Source of the DNA: Natrarchaeobius chitinivorans
GTDB taxonomy: Archaea > Halobacteriota > Halobacteria > Halobacteriales > Natrialbaceae
Direction: 5' to 3'
Assembly: GCF_003841505.1 (NCBI RefSeq)
Contig: NZ_REGA01000003.1
Span: 124,001-188,000, forward strand
DNA length: 64,000 nucleotides
Position numbers and translations under genes: made by a program. Each line of letters begins with the position of its first letter. Positions within the stretch are counted from its first letter, which is position 1. The notes under the pieces were generated by a model, which had not been told where the DNA came from, searched no databases, and worked only from the letters and a program-made list of their open reading frames with translations. Positions 37,510 through 46,495 of the stretch are shown here, piece after piece.

Positions 37510-38487
37510 ATGATAGAAGGAAATCAATCCATTGGTGAACGGTTCGCGAACATCGATTCAAGCTCGATCGGAAGACATGCGCCGATTGTTGGTCTTATTG
37601 GAATGTATGCCTTATTTGGGATATACACTGAAAACTTTTTGACAGTCTCTAACCAGATTAACGTACTGAATCAATCTGCGATAATCGGTGTTCTTGCGAT
37701 CGGGATGAGTTTCGCCATCTTCTGTGGCGAGATCGACCTGAGTGTGGCAGAAATCATGCAATTTGTCGGATTGTTAATAGCTGCGCTCGCAACGGGAATG
37801 CTCATGTGGCCACAATTGCCTCCACTCGTTGCAATCATAATTGGTCTACTCGTCGGTGTTGGCCTCGGCGGTGTTTCCGGTTACATTACGAGTCGATTTG
37901 ATGTGCCCTCATTTATGACAACACTTGCGATGCTCTTTCTCGCTAGTGGCTTTGGGCTTATAACTACGAACAGTAGGCCTGTTCTATCACTTCCTGGTGA
38001 ATTAGTGTTCTTCGGTGGAGAGTCAATATTATCCGTCCCGGTTCTTGTCATTGTTTTCATAGCATGTATTGTGTTGGGTCAGCTTATTCTCTCATATACT
38101 CGATTTGGACAGCATGTGTACGCAGTCGGAGGCAACAGGGAAGCAGCAGCGAGGATGGGTGTTAATGTAATGCGAATCAGGATGGGCGTCATCATGATAT
38201 CCGGTGGCTTTGCAGCGCTTGCTGGTTTGCTTATGCTCGGTCGCATTGGATCGGCCACTCCCACCATGGGAGTTGGATATCTTCTTCCACCCATTGCAGC
38301 CGTTGTTCTCGGAGGGGCTGACCTGTTTGGAGGCGAAGGACATATGTACGGCACACTGATTGGTGTACTTATTCTCGCTGTTCTGTCCAACGGTCTGAAT
38401 CTAATGGGCGTCAGTACCGAGGCGCAACTTGTTGCTCAGGGAATAATCTTGATGCTTGCTGTAATCGCGAACGTGATGTTCAGATAA
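37510..38487 (+). CDS. Ribose-type ABC transporter permease
   Basis: This 325-residue membrane protein of the BPD_transp_2 (RbsC) type has about eight to ten helices. Conserved parts are VLAIGMSFAIFCGEIDLSV, the motif YAVGGNREAAARMGVNVMRI (the coupling region) and AAVVLGGADLFGGEGHMYGT. It completes the island importer. Codon use remains AT-rich, as in the rest of the island. Confidence 0.93.
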   Translation: MIEGNQSIGERFANIDSSSIGRHAPIVGLIGMYALFGIYTENFLTVSNQINVLNQSAIIGVLAIGMSFAIFCGEIDLSVAEIMQFVGLLIAALATGMLMWPQLPPLVAIIIGLLVGVGLGGVSGYITSRFDVPSFMTTLAMLFLASGFGLITTNSRPVLSLPGELVFFGGESILSVPVLVIVFIACIVLGQLILSYTRFGQHVYAVGGNREAAARMGVNVMRIRMGVIMISGGFAALAGLLMLGRIGSATPTMGVGYLLPPIAAVVLGGADLFGGEGHMYGTLIGVLILAVLSNGLNLMGVSTEAQLVAQGIILMLAVIANVMFR

Positions 38488-39362
38488 AAGAATCCTCGAC
38501 TTTGATGTGCTTATTGACGAGTTCTTTCGCCAGTTGACTGGGTTTTGCTGTTTCTCGTAGAGTCGAAAGCACAGTGGATATAGTAGCCATTGAACGTCAC
38601 TGCACACCAATCACCAGACGGATCGGCGATCGGTGTGTGAATCGGTTCAGTTGTTACTATTGGTGGAGTTTTTCTCGATATAAACCGCGTAGGTTTCGTT
38701 AGTAATCTGGACTAGTTCGTTTTCTGTTGAAGCGTCCTTATCTCAGTCGTACTCCCTGAGGAACTTGTTAAGCACACGTCTCGTGCGTTCAAGTGACTAT
38801 TGAAATTTGATGAGCCTTATTGAATACAACTAGTGACATCCGATGTTAGAAATTAGCACACTCGGAGTGCTCGAGGACACGAAGTGTGACATAGAGTGTT
38901 CGCCATCCAATGTCTAAAGAATTATAATTCTACTTCGATTCGGAGATATACATGATAATTGGAATTTTCACACACTATCTACTGTGTACCGTATTCTCTT
39001 CCATGCGAATCGGAAAGTGTATCGACAATTTATCGATTTGATAGATAGAGTATAAGGGACTAAAAACCAATATAGTCCAAATACTCGTCGTTGTGGGGTT
39101 CTTTATTGCTCCAACACCTCTAACTGAGGTTCAAGATTGATGGAACTTCCGTATAATGTTCTGTGATAATACAAACTAATGACGAGAAGTCAAATCTGAC
39201 CTTCGATTCGAGTTTAAATCACTTATCGAAATCCAACTCCACCGGGTTTGCCCACAACCGAATTCTTAACCCGTCCTGACCGAGACTGTCACTCGAGTTG
39301 ATGGGAAGCGATACGCTCGAGTACCGAAACGACACCGGTCAGTCATTGATCTGGCGCAAACG
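38488..39362. other. 875-bp AT-rich intergenic stretch, right side of island
   Basis: Besides the family-2 element at 38579-38660 I see no complete gene. Small inverted repeats occur (AGCACACTCGGAGTGCT at about 38857-38873). A short minus-strand frame just after 38740 could be the tail of a lost gene, but it is too short to name. Composition returns to high GC at about 39240, which I take as the right edge of the island. Confidence 0.5.
38579..38660. repeat. Family-2 palindromic element, copy 4
   Basis: It begins TATAGTAGCCATTGAACGTC and ends CAGTTGTTACTAT, with complementary inner arms TGCACACC and GGTGTGTG and the shared block GATCGGCGATCGG. It lies 91 bp after the permease stop, at the right side of the AT-rich island, mirroring the copy at 28299 on the left. 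Confidence 0.85.
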
Positions 39363-40532
39363 ATGAACGAACAGCGCGGGTTCAAACTCCTGTATTTCCT
39401 GCTGTTCGCGTCCTACAGCGGCTACGTTATGTTCCGGAACGTCTTTCTCGAGGATATCGGAATGTCGGGAACGCAGATGGGTCTCGTCGGATTTCTCTTC
39501 CCGCTGTGTACGATACTGGCCCAGCCGGTGTGGAGTATTATCGCCGACTGGAAGGGTGTGAGCAAACTCATCCTCTACGTATCCTCGATCGTCGCGGGGA
39601 TATCGGTCCTTCTGTACCCGCTTGCTCCACTCGTCTCCGCGACGTTCGGCGTCATCGTAGTCGGGACGGTGCTGTTCGCGGCCTTTCGTGCGCCCGTGAC
39701 GCCGATCGCTAACGCGTTGGTGCTTTCGACGGGAATGTCCTACGAGGGGGTCCGTGCCTACGGTTCGATCGCCTTCGGTATCGTCGGCCTCGGGATCGGC
39801 TATCTCATCGGAATCTTCGAGACGGATCTCATCTTCTTCGCGTACAGCGCCGGAATGGCCCTCGTCGTCGGTCTGCTCGTTCTGTTACCGATCGACGAAC
39901 CGGACGCCCTCGGTAACGACCTCTCACTCGAGGCGATCCGACCGCTGTTGAACAGGCAGTTTCTGTTATTGCTCGGGGCGGCGTTCGCACTCGGGTTGAT
40001 GACGCCCGCCAGTTCCGCGTTCTTTTCGGTGTACGTTCGGTCGGTCGGGCACCCGGATTCGATCACGGGGGTCGCGTGGCTGATCAAGACGGTCGCAGAA
40101 GCGGCTGCGTTCATCTACATCGCGCGCCGAGGCGGATCTTACCGCCGACTGATGGTGATCGCGGGCGGCCTCTATACGACTACGTACGTCGTCCTCTGGA
40201 CGACCGGAAGCGTCACGCTGATCGTGTTCGCACAGGTGTTGCTTGGAGCGGGCTATGCGCTTTTCAATCTGGCGTCGGTGAACCTCGCCTATTCCCTCTC
40301 GCCGGCGGGGCTGAAATCGACCGCCCAGAGCCTGTTGATGGTCGGCGGTGTCAGTTCCGGTACGGCGATCGGCGAACTGCTCGCCGGCCGCCTCGTCGAC
40401 CTCGTCGGTCCGCAGGAGATGTACGGAGCGTTAGCTGGTCTCGGGATCGTCGTCGCGCTCGTCTCCCTCTGTATCTCCTCAAGTACGCGGGCACCGTCTC
40501 CAGGTACGCAGGTGAGCGCAGACGGCGATTGA
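39363..40532 (+). CDS. MFS transporter (LacY/NupG-like MFS_1)
   Basis: This 389-residue membrane protein has about twelve hydrophobic helices. Features are a LYFLLFASYSGYV first helix, the motif WSIIADWKGVSK in the helix 2-3 loop and a matching RRGGSYRR in the second half. The fold resembles the sugar/nucleoside proton symporter branch of MFS. The substrate is unknown. It lies just outside the AT-rich island, has normal GC, and is followed by half of a family-2 element. Confidence 0.87.
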   Translation: MNEQRGFKLLYFLLFASYSGYVMFRNVFLEDIGMSGTQMGLVGFLFPLCTILAQPVWSIIADWKGVSKLILYVSSIVAGISVLLYPLAPLVSATFGVIVVGTVLFAAFRAPVTPIANALVLSTGMSYEGVRAYGSIAFGIVGLGIGYLIGIFETDLIFFAYSAGMALVVGLLVLLPIDEPDALGNDLSLEAIRPLLNRQFLLLLGAAFALGLMTPASSAFFSVYVRSVGHPDSITGVAWLIKTVAEAAAFIYIARRGGSYRRLMVIAGGLYTTTYVVLWTTGSVTLIVFAQVLLGAGYALFNLASVNLAYSLSPAGLKSTAQSLLMVGGVSSGTAIGELLAGRLVDLVGPQEMYGALAGLGIVVALVSLCISSSTRAPSPGTQVSADGD

Positions 40533-40551
40533 ACTGCTTCACAGGTGAGAT

Positions 40552-40581
40552 CTGTGCAGTGACGTTCAACGGCCACTATAG
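40552..40581. repeat. Truncated family-2 element
   Basis: CTGTGCAGTGACGTTCAACG followed by GCCACTATAG matches the end of the family-2 elements (compare the reverse complement of 38579-38608). The other half is missing. It starts 20 bp after the MFS stop codon. Confidence 0.65.
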
Positions 40582-40740
40582 AAGGCGATCTCTCCTCGTC
40601 TGTGGTGGCTGTATCGACACTGCCAACGCAATCAAACACTGTGCAGCCGGTTCCTGTGCTCGAGATGTGAGCCGTCAGTAGCCAGTCACCGCTCGATCCA
40701 GTAGTAATCTGTGAATATATAACCATCTATCAGCAGTATT

Positions 40741-40748
40741 TTTAAATA
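40741..40748 (+). promoter_or_regulatory. TATA box of the MalE-type gene
   Basis: TTTAAATA lies about 30 nt before the ATG at 40775, predicting a leaderless transcript for the importer operon. Confidence 0.6.
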
Positions 40749-40774
40749 CTATTGGGTAAATTGTAGGGTGTGGT

Positions 40775-42100
40775 ATGACAGCCAACAACACAGTTAGACG
40801 ACGTCATTTTCTCAAAACCACCGCCGGGGGAACAGCTGCGTTCGGACTCGCCGGTTGTGTCGGCGACACCGGCGGTTCAGTGACGATCTCGGCGCGCTTT
40901 ATGGACGCACCGGGATTCGAGGACTTCTTCGACGAACACACGCAGGCGTTCGAAGAGGAAACCGGCGTCGAGGTCGAAGTCGAGTTGATCGGGTGGAACG
41001 GTGCGTTCTCCCAGCAACTCACGAGTATCACGAGTCGATCGGGGCCCGACGTGGAAGAGATAGCCTCGAGTTGGCTCCCACAGCAAGCCGAAGCGAACGG
41101 CTGGATGGACCTCCGGGAGATCGACGACATCGATGTCGGGACGGACACGTACTTCGAGCCGCCGGTGGAAATCGCGGAGTACGATGGGATGATCGTCGGT
41201 TCGCCGTGGTACTGGGGGCCGCGAGCACACATCCAGTACGAACCGATGATGGAGGAGGCCGGGCTGAGCGGCAGTCCCGAAACGTGGGACGAACTGATCG
41301 AGATGGGCGAGCAGTTCAACGAGGAAAACGACGACGACGATCAATACCTCTTCGGGCTCTCGACGCTCCAAAACGCCGGCAGCCAGTTCTTCTCGACGAT
41401 GCTCTGGCAAAACGGCGGCGACCTGCTCTCGGACGATTACTCCGAGCCGCTGTTTCACCACGAGGAGGGTATCGAGGCGGCGAACTTCTGGAAGGACCTG
41501 TTTTACGAACACGACGTGATGGAATCGAGCGCGTCCGAGTGGGGAACCGACGAAGCCCAGAGTGCGTTTATCGATCAGCGAATGGCGAGTACGTGGGGAA
41601 CGCTTCAGTTTATCTTCGAGTACGCCGATCAGGACGGCGTCTCGACCGACGATTTCACCGCGAATCCGCTCCCGGCCGGCCCCCGTGGCGAATCGGCCGT
41701 CTTCTACGGCCTGGAACTGGTCGGCATCCACCCCTGGACGGATCACCCGGAAGAGTCCGCACAGTGGGTCAACTACCTGGCACGACCCGAGGTTAACGCC
41801 GAACTCGCCGAGACGGTGTCGATGCTGCCTGCGGTCGAGGAATCGTTCGATTACGACGCCTTCCAGAGTCCGATCTTCCAGTCGTTCCGAGACGAGATTC
41901 TGCCGACGGGTCGGACGTTCCCGCAGTTTTACGGCTGGGGTGAGATCGAGAACGTGCTCAATTCGACGATGCAACAGATCATCACCGACGCGGCGACCGG
42001 CAACTGGGAGCCCGGTGACACCGAGGCCCAACTCGAGGAAGCGGCCGGGCAGGTGCAGTCGATCATCGACGACGCGGATCCGGAACTCGAGGAGGAATAG
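40775..42100 (+). CDS. MalE/UgpB-type ABC substrate-binding lipoprotein
   Basis: This 441-residue lipoprotein has a Tat signal (RRRHFLKT), lipobox LAGC and a cluster-B (sugar/oligosaccharide) binding fold: FEEETGVEVEVELIGWNG, LPQQAEANGWMDL, GMIVGSPWYWGPRAHIQYEP and TWDELIEMGEQFNEEN. It is first in an operon with two permease genes. Relatives bind sugars or glycerol-phosphate; the substrate here is unknown. Confidence 0.92.
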   Translation: MTANNTVRRRHFLKTTAGGTAAFGLAGCVGDTGGSVTISARFMDAPGFEDFFDEHTQAFEEETGVEVEVELIGWNGAFSQQLTSITSRSGPDVEEIASSWLPQQAEANGWMDLREIDDIDVGTDTYFEPPVEIAEYDGMIVGSPWYWGPRAHIQYEPMMEEAGLSGSPETWDELIEMGEQFNEENDDDDQYLFGLSTLQNAGSQFFSTMLWQNGGDLLSDDYSEPLFHHEEGIEAANFWKDLFYEHDVMESSASEWGTDEAQSAFIDQRMASTWGTLQFIFEYADQDGVSTDDFTANPLPAGPRGESAVFYGLELVGIHPWTDHPEESAQWVNYLARPEVNAELAETVSMLPAVEESFDYDAFQSPIFQSFRDEILPTGRTFPQFYGWGEIENVLNSTMQQIITDAATGNWEPGDTEAQLEEAAGQVQSIIDDADPELEEE

Positions 42101-42133
42101 TCCAACACTCCTCACGCATTCATTCGAACACTC

Positions 42134-43114
42134 ATGGATTCAGACACGACGATGAGAGCCCGAACCCGGGTTTTCGTACGGCGAATCACCGATCGTGTAT
42201 CGGAGGACGAGAAAACTCGATACGCGTACAAACTGCTGTTGCCGGCAGCGGTGATGATGGCTATCGTTCACTTCCTCCCGATCCTCTGGGGAGCTCTCAT
42301 CAGCATCATGCAGATCGACGCTGTTTACGTTTCACAGTGGTACAACGCCCCGTTTATCGGGCTCGAGAACTACGGACAGCTGTTCGACTTCGATACGACC
42401 GTCGGATCGCGATTCTGGTTCTCGATGCGCCAGACGGCGATATTCGCTCTCGGAACCGTTCTCGGGAGCTACTCTCTCGGGTTGCTCACAGCGATACTTC
42501 TGGATAGTGAGTTCAGAGGGAGCGGGGTCGCGCGGATCCTGGTCCTGTTGCCGTGGATCTGTCCGGCCGTCGTCGTGTTGCTCGTCTGGCGGATGATGTT
42601 GTTGTCGGACACCGGAATCATCAATCACGTGTTACTGTCGGCGGGTGTCATCAGTGATCCGCTCGTCTGGCTGATCGGCCCCAACGCCATCTACTCGATG
42701 ATTCTGGTAAACATCTGGATCAACTTCCCCTGGGCGACGATCATGCTGTACGCGGCGCTCAAGTCGATACCCGATCACCTCTACGAAGCCGCTCGGATCG
42801 ACGGTGCGGGCCGCTGGGGGCAGTTCCGATACGTCACGCTTCCACAGCTCAAACCGATCAGCGTCGTGATCTCGCTGCTGTTGATTCTGTGGTCGTTCAT
42901 CAACTTCACCGTTCCGTTCGTGTTGCTCGGCCAGAGTGCGACCCGATCCGGCGAGGTGTCGATGCTGTTTATCTACAACTACGCATTCCAGAACTACGCG
43001 TTCGGACTGGGTGGCGCCATGAGCGTCGTTCTCTTCCTGTTCGCGATGGGTATCGCCCTGATCTACTACAAGTACGCGGTCAGCGGAACGTTCGAGGGTG
43101 AAGGCGATGACTGA
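42134..43114 (+). CDS. MalF-type ABC permease
   Basis: This 326-residue membrane protein has six helices and the coupling motif YEAARIDGAGRWGQFRYVTLP (residues about 216-236). Its N-terminal tail is hydrophilic and Arg/Asp-rich. It overlaps the second permease gene by 8 nt. It resembles the sugar permease MalF/UgpA group. Confidence 0.92.
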   Translation: MDSDTTMRARTRVFVRRITDRVSEDEKTRYAYKLLLPAAVMMAIVHFLPILWGALISIMQIDAVYVSQWYNAPFIGLENYGQLFDFDTTVGSRFWFSMRQTAIFALGTVLGSYSLGLLTAILLDSEFRGSGVARILVLLPWICPAVVVLLVWRMMLLSDTGIINHVLLSAGVISDPLVWLIGPNAIYSMILVNIWINFPWATIMLYAALKSIPDHLYEAARIDGAGRWGQFRYVTLPQLKPISVVISLLLILWSFINFTVPFVLLGQSATRSGEVSMLFIYNYAFQNYAFGLGGAMSVVLFLFAMGIALIYYKYAVSGTFEGEGDD

Positions 43115-43979
43115 CTGGACGACGCTCGACCGCGACCTGGAGGACGTGCTGGTCGGACTAACGAAACGCTTCGCGATGGCGATGGTACTCATCTTTGCGC
43201 TCTTTCCGATCTACTGGATGTTCGTCGTCAGCATGCGCCCACGCGAGGAGGCGGTTTCGACGAATCCGAATCTGCTACTCGACTCGCTGTACCTCGAGAA
43301 CTACGTCCTGATGTGGCAGCGATTCCCGCTGGTCGATTACTTCATCAATAGCCTGATCATCGCGCTGACGACGACCGCGCTCGCGCTGTTCATCGCGAGC
43401 CTCGCGGCGTACTCGTTCACGCGCTTTTCGTTTCCGGGCAAAGCGACGTTCGGCGGTGCGATTCTCGGCACGCAGATGATCCCAGGCGTGCTCATCTTGC
43501 TCCCGATGTACCTGCTGTTCGTCAACGTACAGACGAACGTCGGACTCCCGATGACCAACACCTACCACGGCGTGATCTTCGTCTACACCACCTTCGCCAT
43601 CCCGTTTGCAATCTGGATGCTCCGTGGGTACTTCGCGAACATTCCTGCATCGCTCGAGGACGCAGCGCGCGTCGACGGCTGTACGCGTTTTCAGGCGTTG
43701 ATACGGATCGTCCTCCCGCTCGCCGCGCCAGGGATCGCCGCGACGGGGATGTTCGTGTTTCTCACCGCGTTCAACGAAGTCCTGTTCGCGTCCGTCCTCG
43801 CCTCGAGCGACGTGACGCCGTTTGCGATCGGAATTCAGCGGTTCGAAACCCAGACACAGACGTACTGGGGACAGATGATGGCCGCCTCCACGGTTGCGAC
43901 GATCCCGCTGGTGGTGATCTTCATCCTCTTCCAGAAGCCGATCGTCGACGGACTCACGTCCGGAAGTGTCAAGCAGTGA
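43107..43979 (+). CDS. MalG-type ABC permease
   Basis: This 290-residue membrane protein is the partner permease, with six helices and the coupling motif LEDAARVDGCTRFQALIRIV near residue 190. The ATG at 43107, inside the end of the preceding gene, is favoured over a GTG at 43098. No ATPase gene follows, so the importer must borrow a shared ATPase from elsewhere in the genome. Confidence 0.92.
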   Translation: MTDWTTLDRDLEDVLVGLTKRFAMAMVLIFALFPIYWMFVVSMRPREEAVSTNPNLLLDSLYLENYVLMWQRFPLVDYFINSLIIALTTTALALFIASLAAYSFTRFSFPGKATFGGAILGTQMIPGVLILLPMYLLFVNVQTNVGLPMTNTYHGVIFVYTTFAIPFAIWMLRGYFANIPASLEDAARVDGCTRFQALIRIVLPLAAPGIAATGMFVFLTAFNEVLFASVLASSDVTPFAIGIQRFETQTQTYWGQMMAASTVATIPLVVIFILFQKPIVDGLTSGSVKQ

Positions 43980-44907
43980 CCGCCACCGTCGGGCGTATTT
44001 TCACGCGCCCATCGGACCGACTGTTCGTCGTATTCGGGTGATCGGTGCGTTTCGAACCGATCCGGTACGCTCGGTCGAGCGTTCACTAACTGCGGTCGCG
44101 AACCGGTATCCGGACGCGACCAGTTCGCAAAACTGCCGACTCGGATCGGAATCGTCGATCCACAGAACAGTAATCGGAGTGATACTACTGGTGAGGCGTA
44201 CGCGGTTGGATAGAATCCAGTGATCGACGGTCACCCTGCTACCCTCGTCGTCTTCGGATACCCCTCACCCTCTCCCGATCGGACTTCTTCGCTACCTGCC
44301 CGCCGCTGAAAATCAGCGCATACGGACTTCTCGATGGTTCTTGCGTCCCACTGCTCTCGTTCGTCGAAGCGGCAACACAACGTTCGACCGATTTCACAGC
44401 GGGTGTCGTTCGTACGATCTTTCGACAGGAGAAATTCGAACGCAAGAGAAGGTCGAGGAGCGCATGGTGGCTATTTCCGATCTTTGAGATATTTATCCGG
44501 AAACAACCGCGAACTGGGTGTTTCGGAAGAGGAAATCACTGTCCGTCGACCGGTGGCGTTTTGACATATTGAACTCATGTACTTTATCCAGACGTATTCT
44601 ATTGTGGAACTGTGTACACTCCCCGTTCGTCCGGGTTTGTTCCCCTTATCAGTACGACTTCGTGATTCGGTCAGCAGAGAATCATCTGGTCCCGGCTCCG
44701 GCGATACGTGCCGACGGAACATTACACCCATACATTCGTAAACTAAGTGTTTCGGAACCGAGACCACCAGACAACTGAACCGGTCGTAGACCCATCGTCT
44801 ACCCGCCTGAGAGCAAGGAGTCACGGATCGTGCGCTGGCCGCTGGGGAACGTCGCCGGTAACGCGACCCCAGCCCCCACGTCCGGTGTTCAGCATCGTCG
44901 AACGGTA
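43980..44907. other. 928-bp intergenic stretch, nothing recognised
   Basis: It lies between the permease gene and the 3' end of the IclR gene. Open frames are short and lack any family resemblance. Its composition is more even than that of coding neighbours. I see no element of families 1-3, tRNA or insertion sequence. It may be decayed sequence. Confidence 0.5.
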
Positions 44908-45672
44908 CTACGCGTGCTGGATGTTGAGCTCGATGACGTTGGCGATGCCGAGTACCGTCTCGGGGAGTTCCGTCTCGAAGCGATTGCCCTGCATTCTGTG
45001 TGTGGGTCCGGCAACGCTGATGGAGCCGATCACCGAGTTCGATCCGTCGAGAATGGGGGCAGCGACGCTTCGCAACCCGTTCAACCGTTCTTCGTCGTCG
45101 TACGCGATCTTTCGTTCTCGAATGTCTTCGAGTTCCTCGGAGAGAACGTCGCGGTCGGTGATCGTGTTGTGGTTGACCGCCGTCAGGCCGTGTCGCTCGA
45201 CGATCTCGTTTCGACGGTCCGCCGGGAGAAATGCCAGGATGGCTTTCCCCAGTGCCGTGCAGTGAATGGGGACCCGGTCGCCGACGCACGTGTCGATACG
45301 GGCAGCTTCGGAGCCACGACTCCGATAGACGAAGACGCCCCGACCGTGCTCTTCGGTCATGAGCGCGGATATCTCGCCGGTTTTCTCGGCCAGATGATCG
45401 ACCTCGGACCGGGCGACCTGGTACAGTTCGTGTTGCTTGCGAGCGGTTTCGCTGATCCGAAGGAACTTCAGGCCCGCTCGATACTCGCCGTCCTCGTGGA
45501 CGACGTACTCGGTCTGCTCGAGCGTCCGAAGGTGGTTGTGTGCGGTGCTTTTGGGCAAGTCGACGTGTCTCGCGAGTTCCGAAACCCCAGCACCGTCGAG
45601 TTCGGTCAGGGCTTCCACGATGTCGAACGCCCGATCGACCGCCTGTATCCCGATCGACTCCTGTTTCGCCAT
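44908..45672 (-). CDS. IclR family transcriptional regulator
   Basis: This 254-residue regulator has a winged helix-turn-helix (ELARHVDLPKSTAHNHLRTLEQ, about residues 31-52) and the IclR effector domain (HCTALGKAILAFLP, NGLRSVAAPILDGSNSVIGSISVAGP). A TATA box (ATTTATATC, minus strand, about 45696-45704) lies about 28 nt before the ATG, so the mRNA is leaderless. A palindrome fills the space between, as an autorepressor site would. Neighbouring targets may be the importer at 40775 or the catabolic genes from 45875 on. Confidence 0.93.
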   Translation of the reverse strand: MAKQESIGIQAVDRAFDIVEALTELDGAGVSELARHVDLPKSTAHNHLRTLEQTEYVVHEDGEYRAGLKFLRISETARKQHELYQVARSEVDHLAEKTGEISALMTEEHGRGVFVYRSRGSEAARIDTCVGDRVPIHCTALGKAILAFLPADRRNEIVERHGLTAVNHNTITDRDVLSEELEDIRERKIAYDDEERLNGLRSVAAPILDGSNSVIGSISVAGPTHRMQGNRFETELPETVLGIANVIELNIQHA

Positions 45673-45674
45673 AC

Positions 45675-45689
45675 CATACCAATGGTATG
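45675..45689. promoter_or_regulatory. Operator-like palindrome at the IclR promoter
   Basis: CATACC-AAT-GGTATG sits between the TATA box and the start codon of the IclR gene, with an additional direct CATACC-like copy beside it. Binding here would block transcription, so autoregulation is likely. Confidence 0.65.
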
Positions 45690-45874
45690 CGCACCGATAT
45701 AAATGTTCAGTATCGAGGGACGGTATAGTCTCGAATGGACGACCGTGTCACCGGTCTGCTCTCGAATCGACCGGCGAATCTCGAGGAGAACGGATCACCG
45801 ACCAATTCGTGTCTGGGAGTCGATCGAGTCGTCCGGAGACAGCCGACAATCGCGTTCAGCATCGCCGAACGATA

Positions 45875-46495
45875 CTAGAAGGAGGGCGTCGAACCGTGAG
45901 TGTCGCCGTTACAGTCGAGCCGGTCGCGATCCGCAACCGTATCCACGTCGACGTGGATCCCAGCGTCCGCAACGTCGATGCGACGAACGTCTGCGTCGTC
46001 GAACAGAACCCGACCGCCGGTGTCGCCCGAGAGCTCGAGCAATTCGTCGAACATCGCGGAATCGAACAACACCGGATTCCCCCGCTGCCCATCGGTCGTC
46101 GGAAGGACGACGTCCGAATCGGTCTCGCGGTGTGTGGTGGCGATCCGATCGACGGTTGTTCGATCGACACAGGGCATATCTCCCGGGAGAAAGACCGCCG
46201 CATCCGCGCCGCGTTTGCGTGCCGTCCGAGCACCTGCTCGAACGGACGTGCTCTGTCCCTGCTCGTAGTCCGGATTGTACACTGTCTCGTCGACCGCACC
46301 CGTGATGGTACGTGCGACGGCATCGGACTCGTAGCCGAGCACCGCGACGGTGTAGTCGACGGCCGTCTCGAGCGAGCGCGCGGCGCGACGGACGATCGGT
46401 TCGTCGTCTCCCGGGACCGTCGCGAGCAGTTTGTTGCCCTCTTCGTACCTGGTCCCCATCCCGCCCGCGAGGAGGACGCCGACGAGCTCACCCAT
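45875..46495 (-). CDS. MobA/MocA-like nucleotidyltransferase
   Basis: This 206-residue protein has the NTP-transferase motif VLLAGGMGTRYEEGNKLL at the N-terminus, LGYESDAV and the metal-binding FLPGDMPCVD. The MocA group makes molybdopterin cytosine dinucleotide, the cofactor form used by many xanthine dehydrogenase-family enzymes. Such an enzyme is encoded just downstream at 48041-52653, which supports this reading. Its start overlaps the amidohydrolase stop by 8 nt, so the two form one operon. Confidence 0.85.
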   Translation of the reverse strand: MGELVGVLLAGGMGTRYEEGNKLLATVPGDDEPIVRRAARSLETAVDYTVAVLGYESDAVARTITGAVDETVYNPDYEQGQSTSVRAGARTARKRGADAAVFLPGDMPCVDRTTVDRIATTHRETDSDVVLPTTDGQRGNPVLFDSAMFDELLELSGDTGGRVLFDDADVRRIDVADAGIHVDVDTVADRDRLDCNGDTHGSTPSF

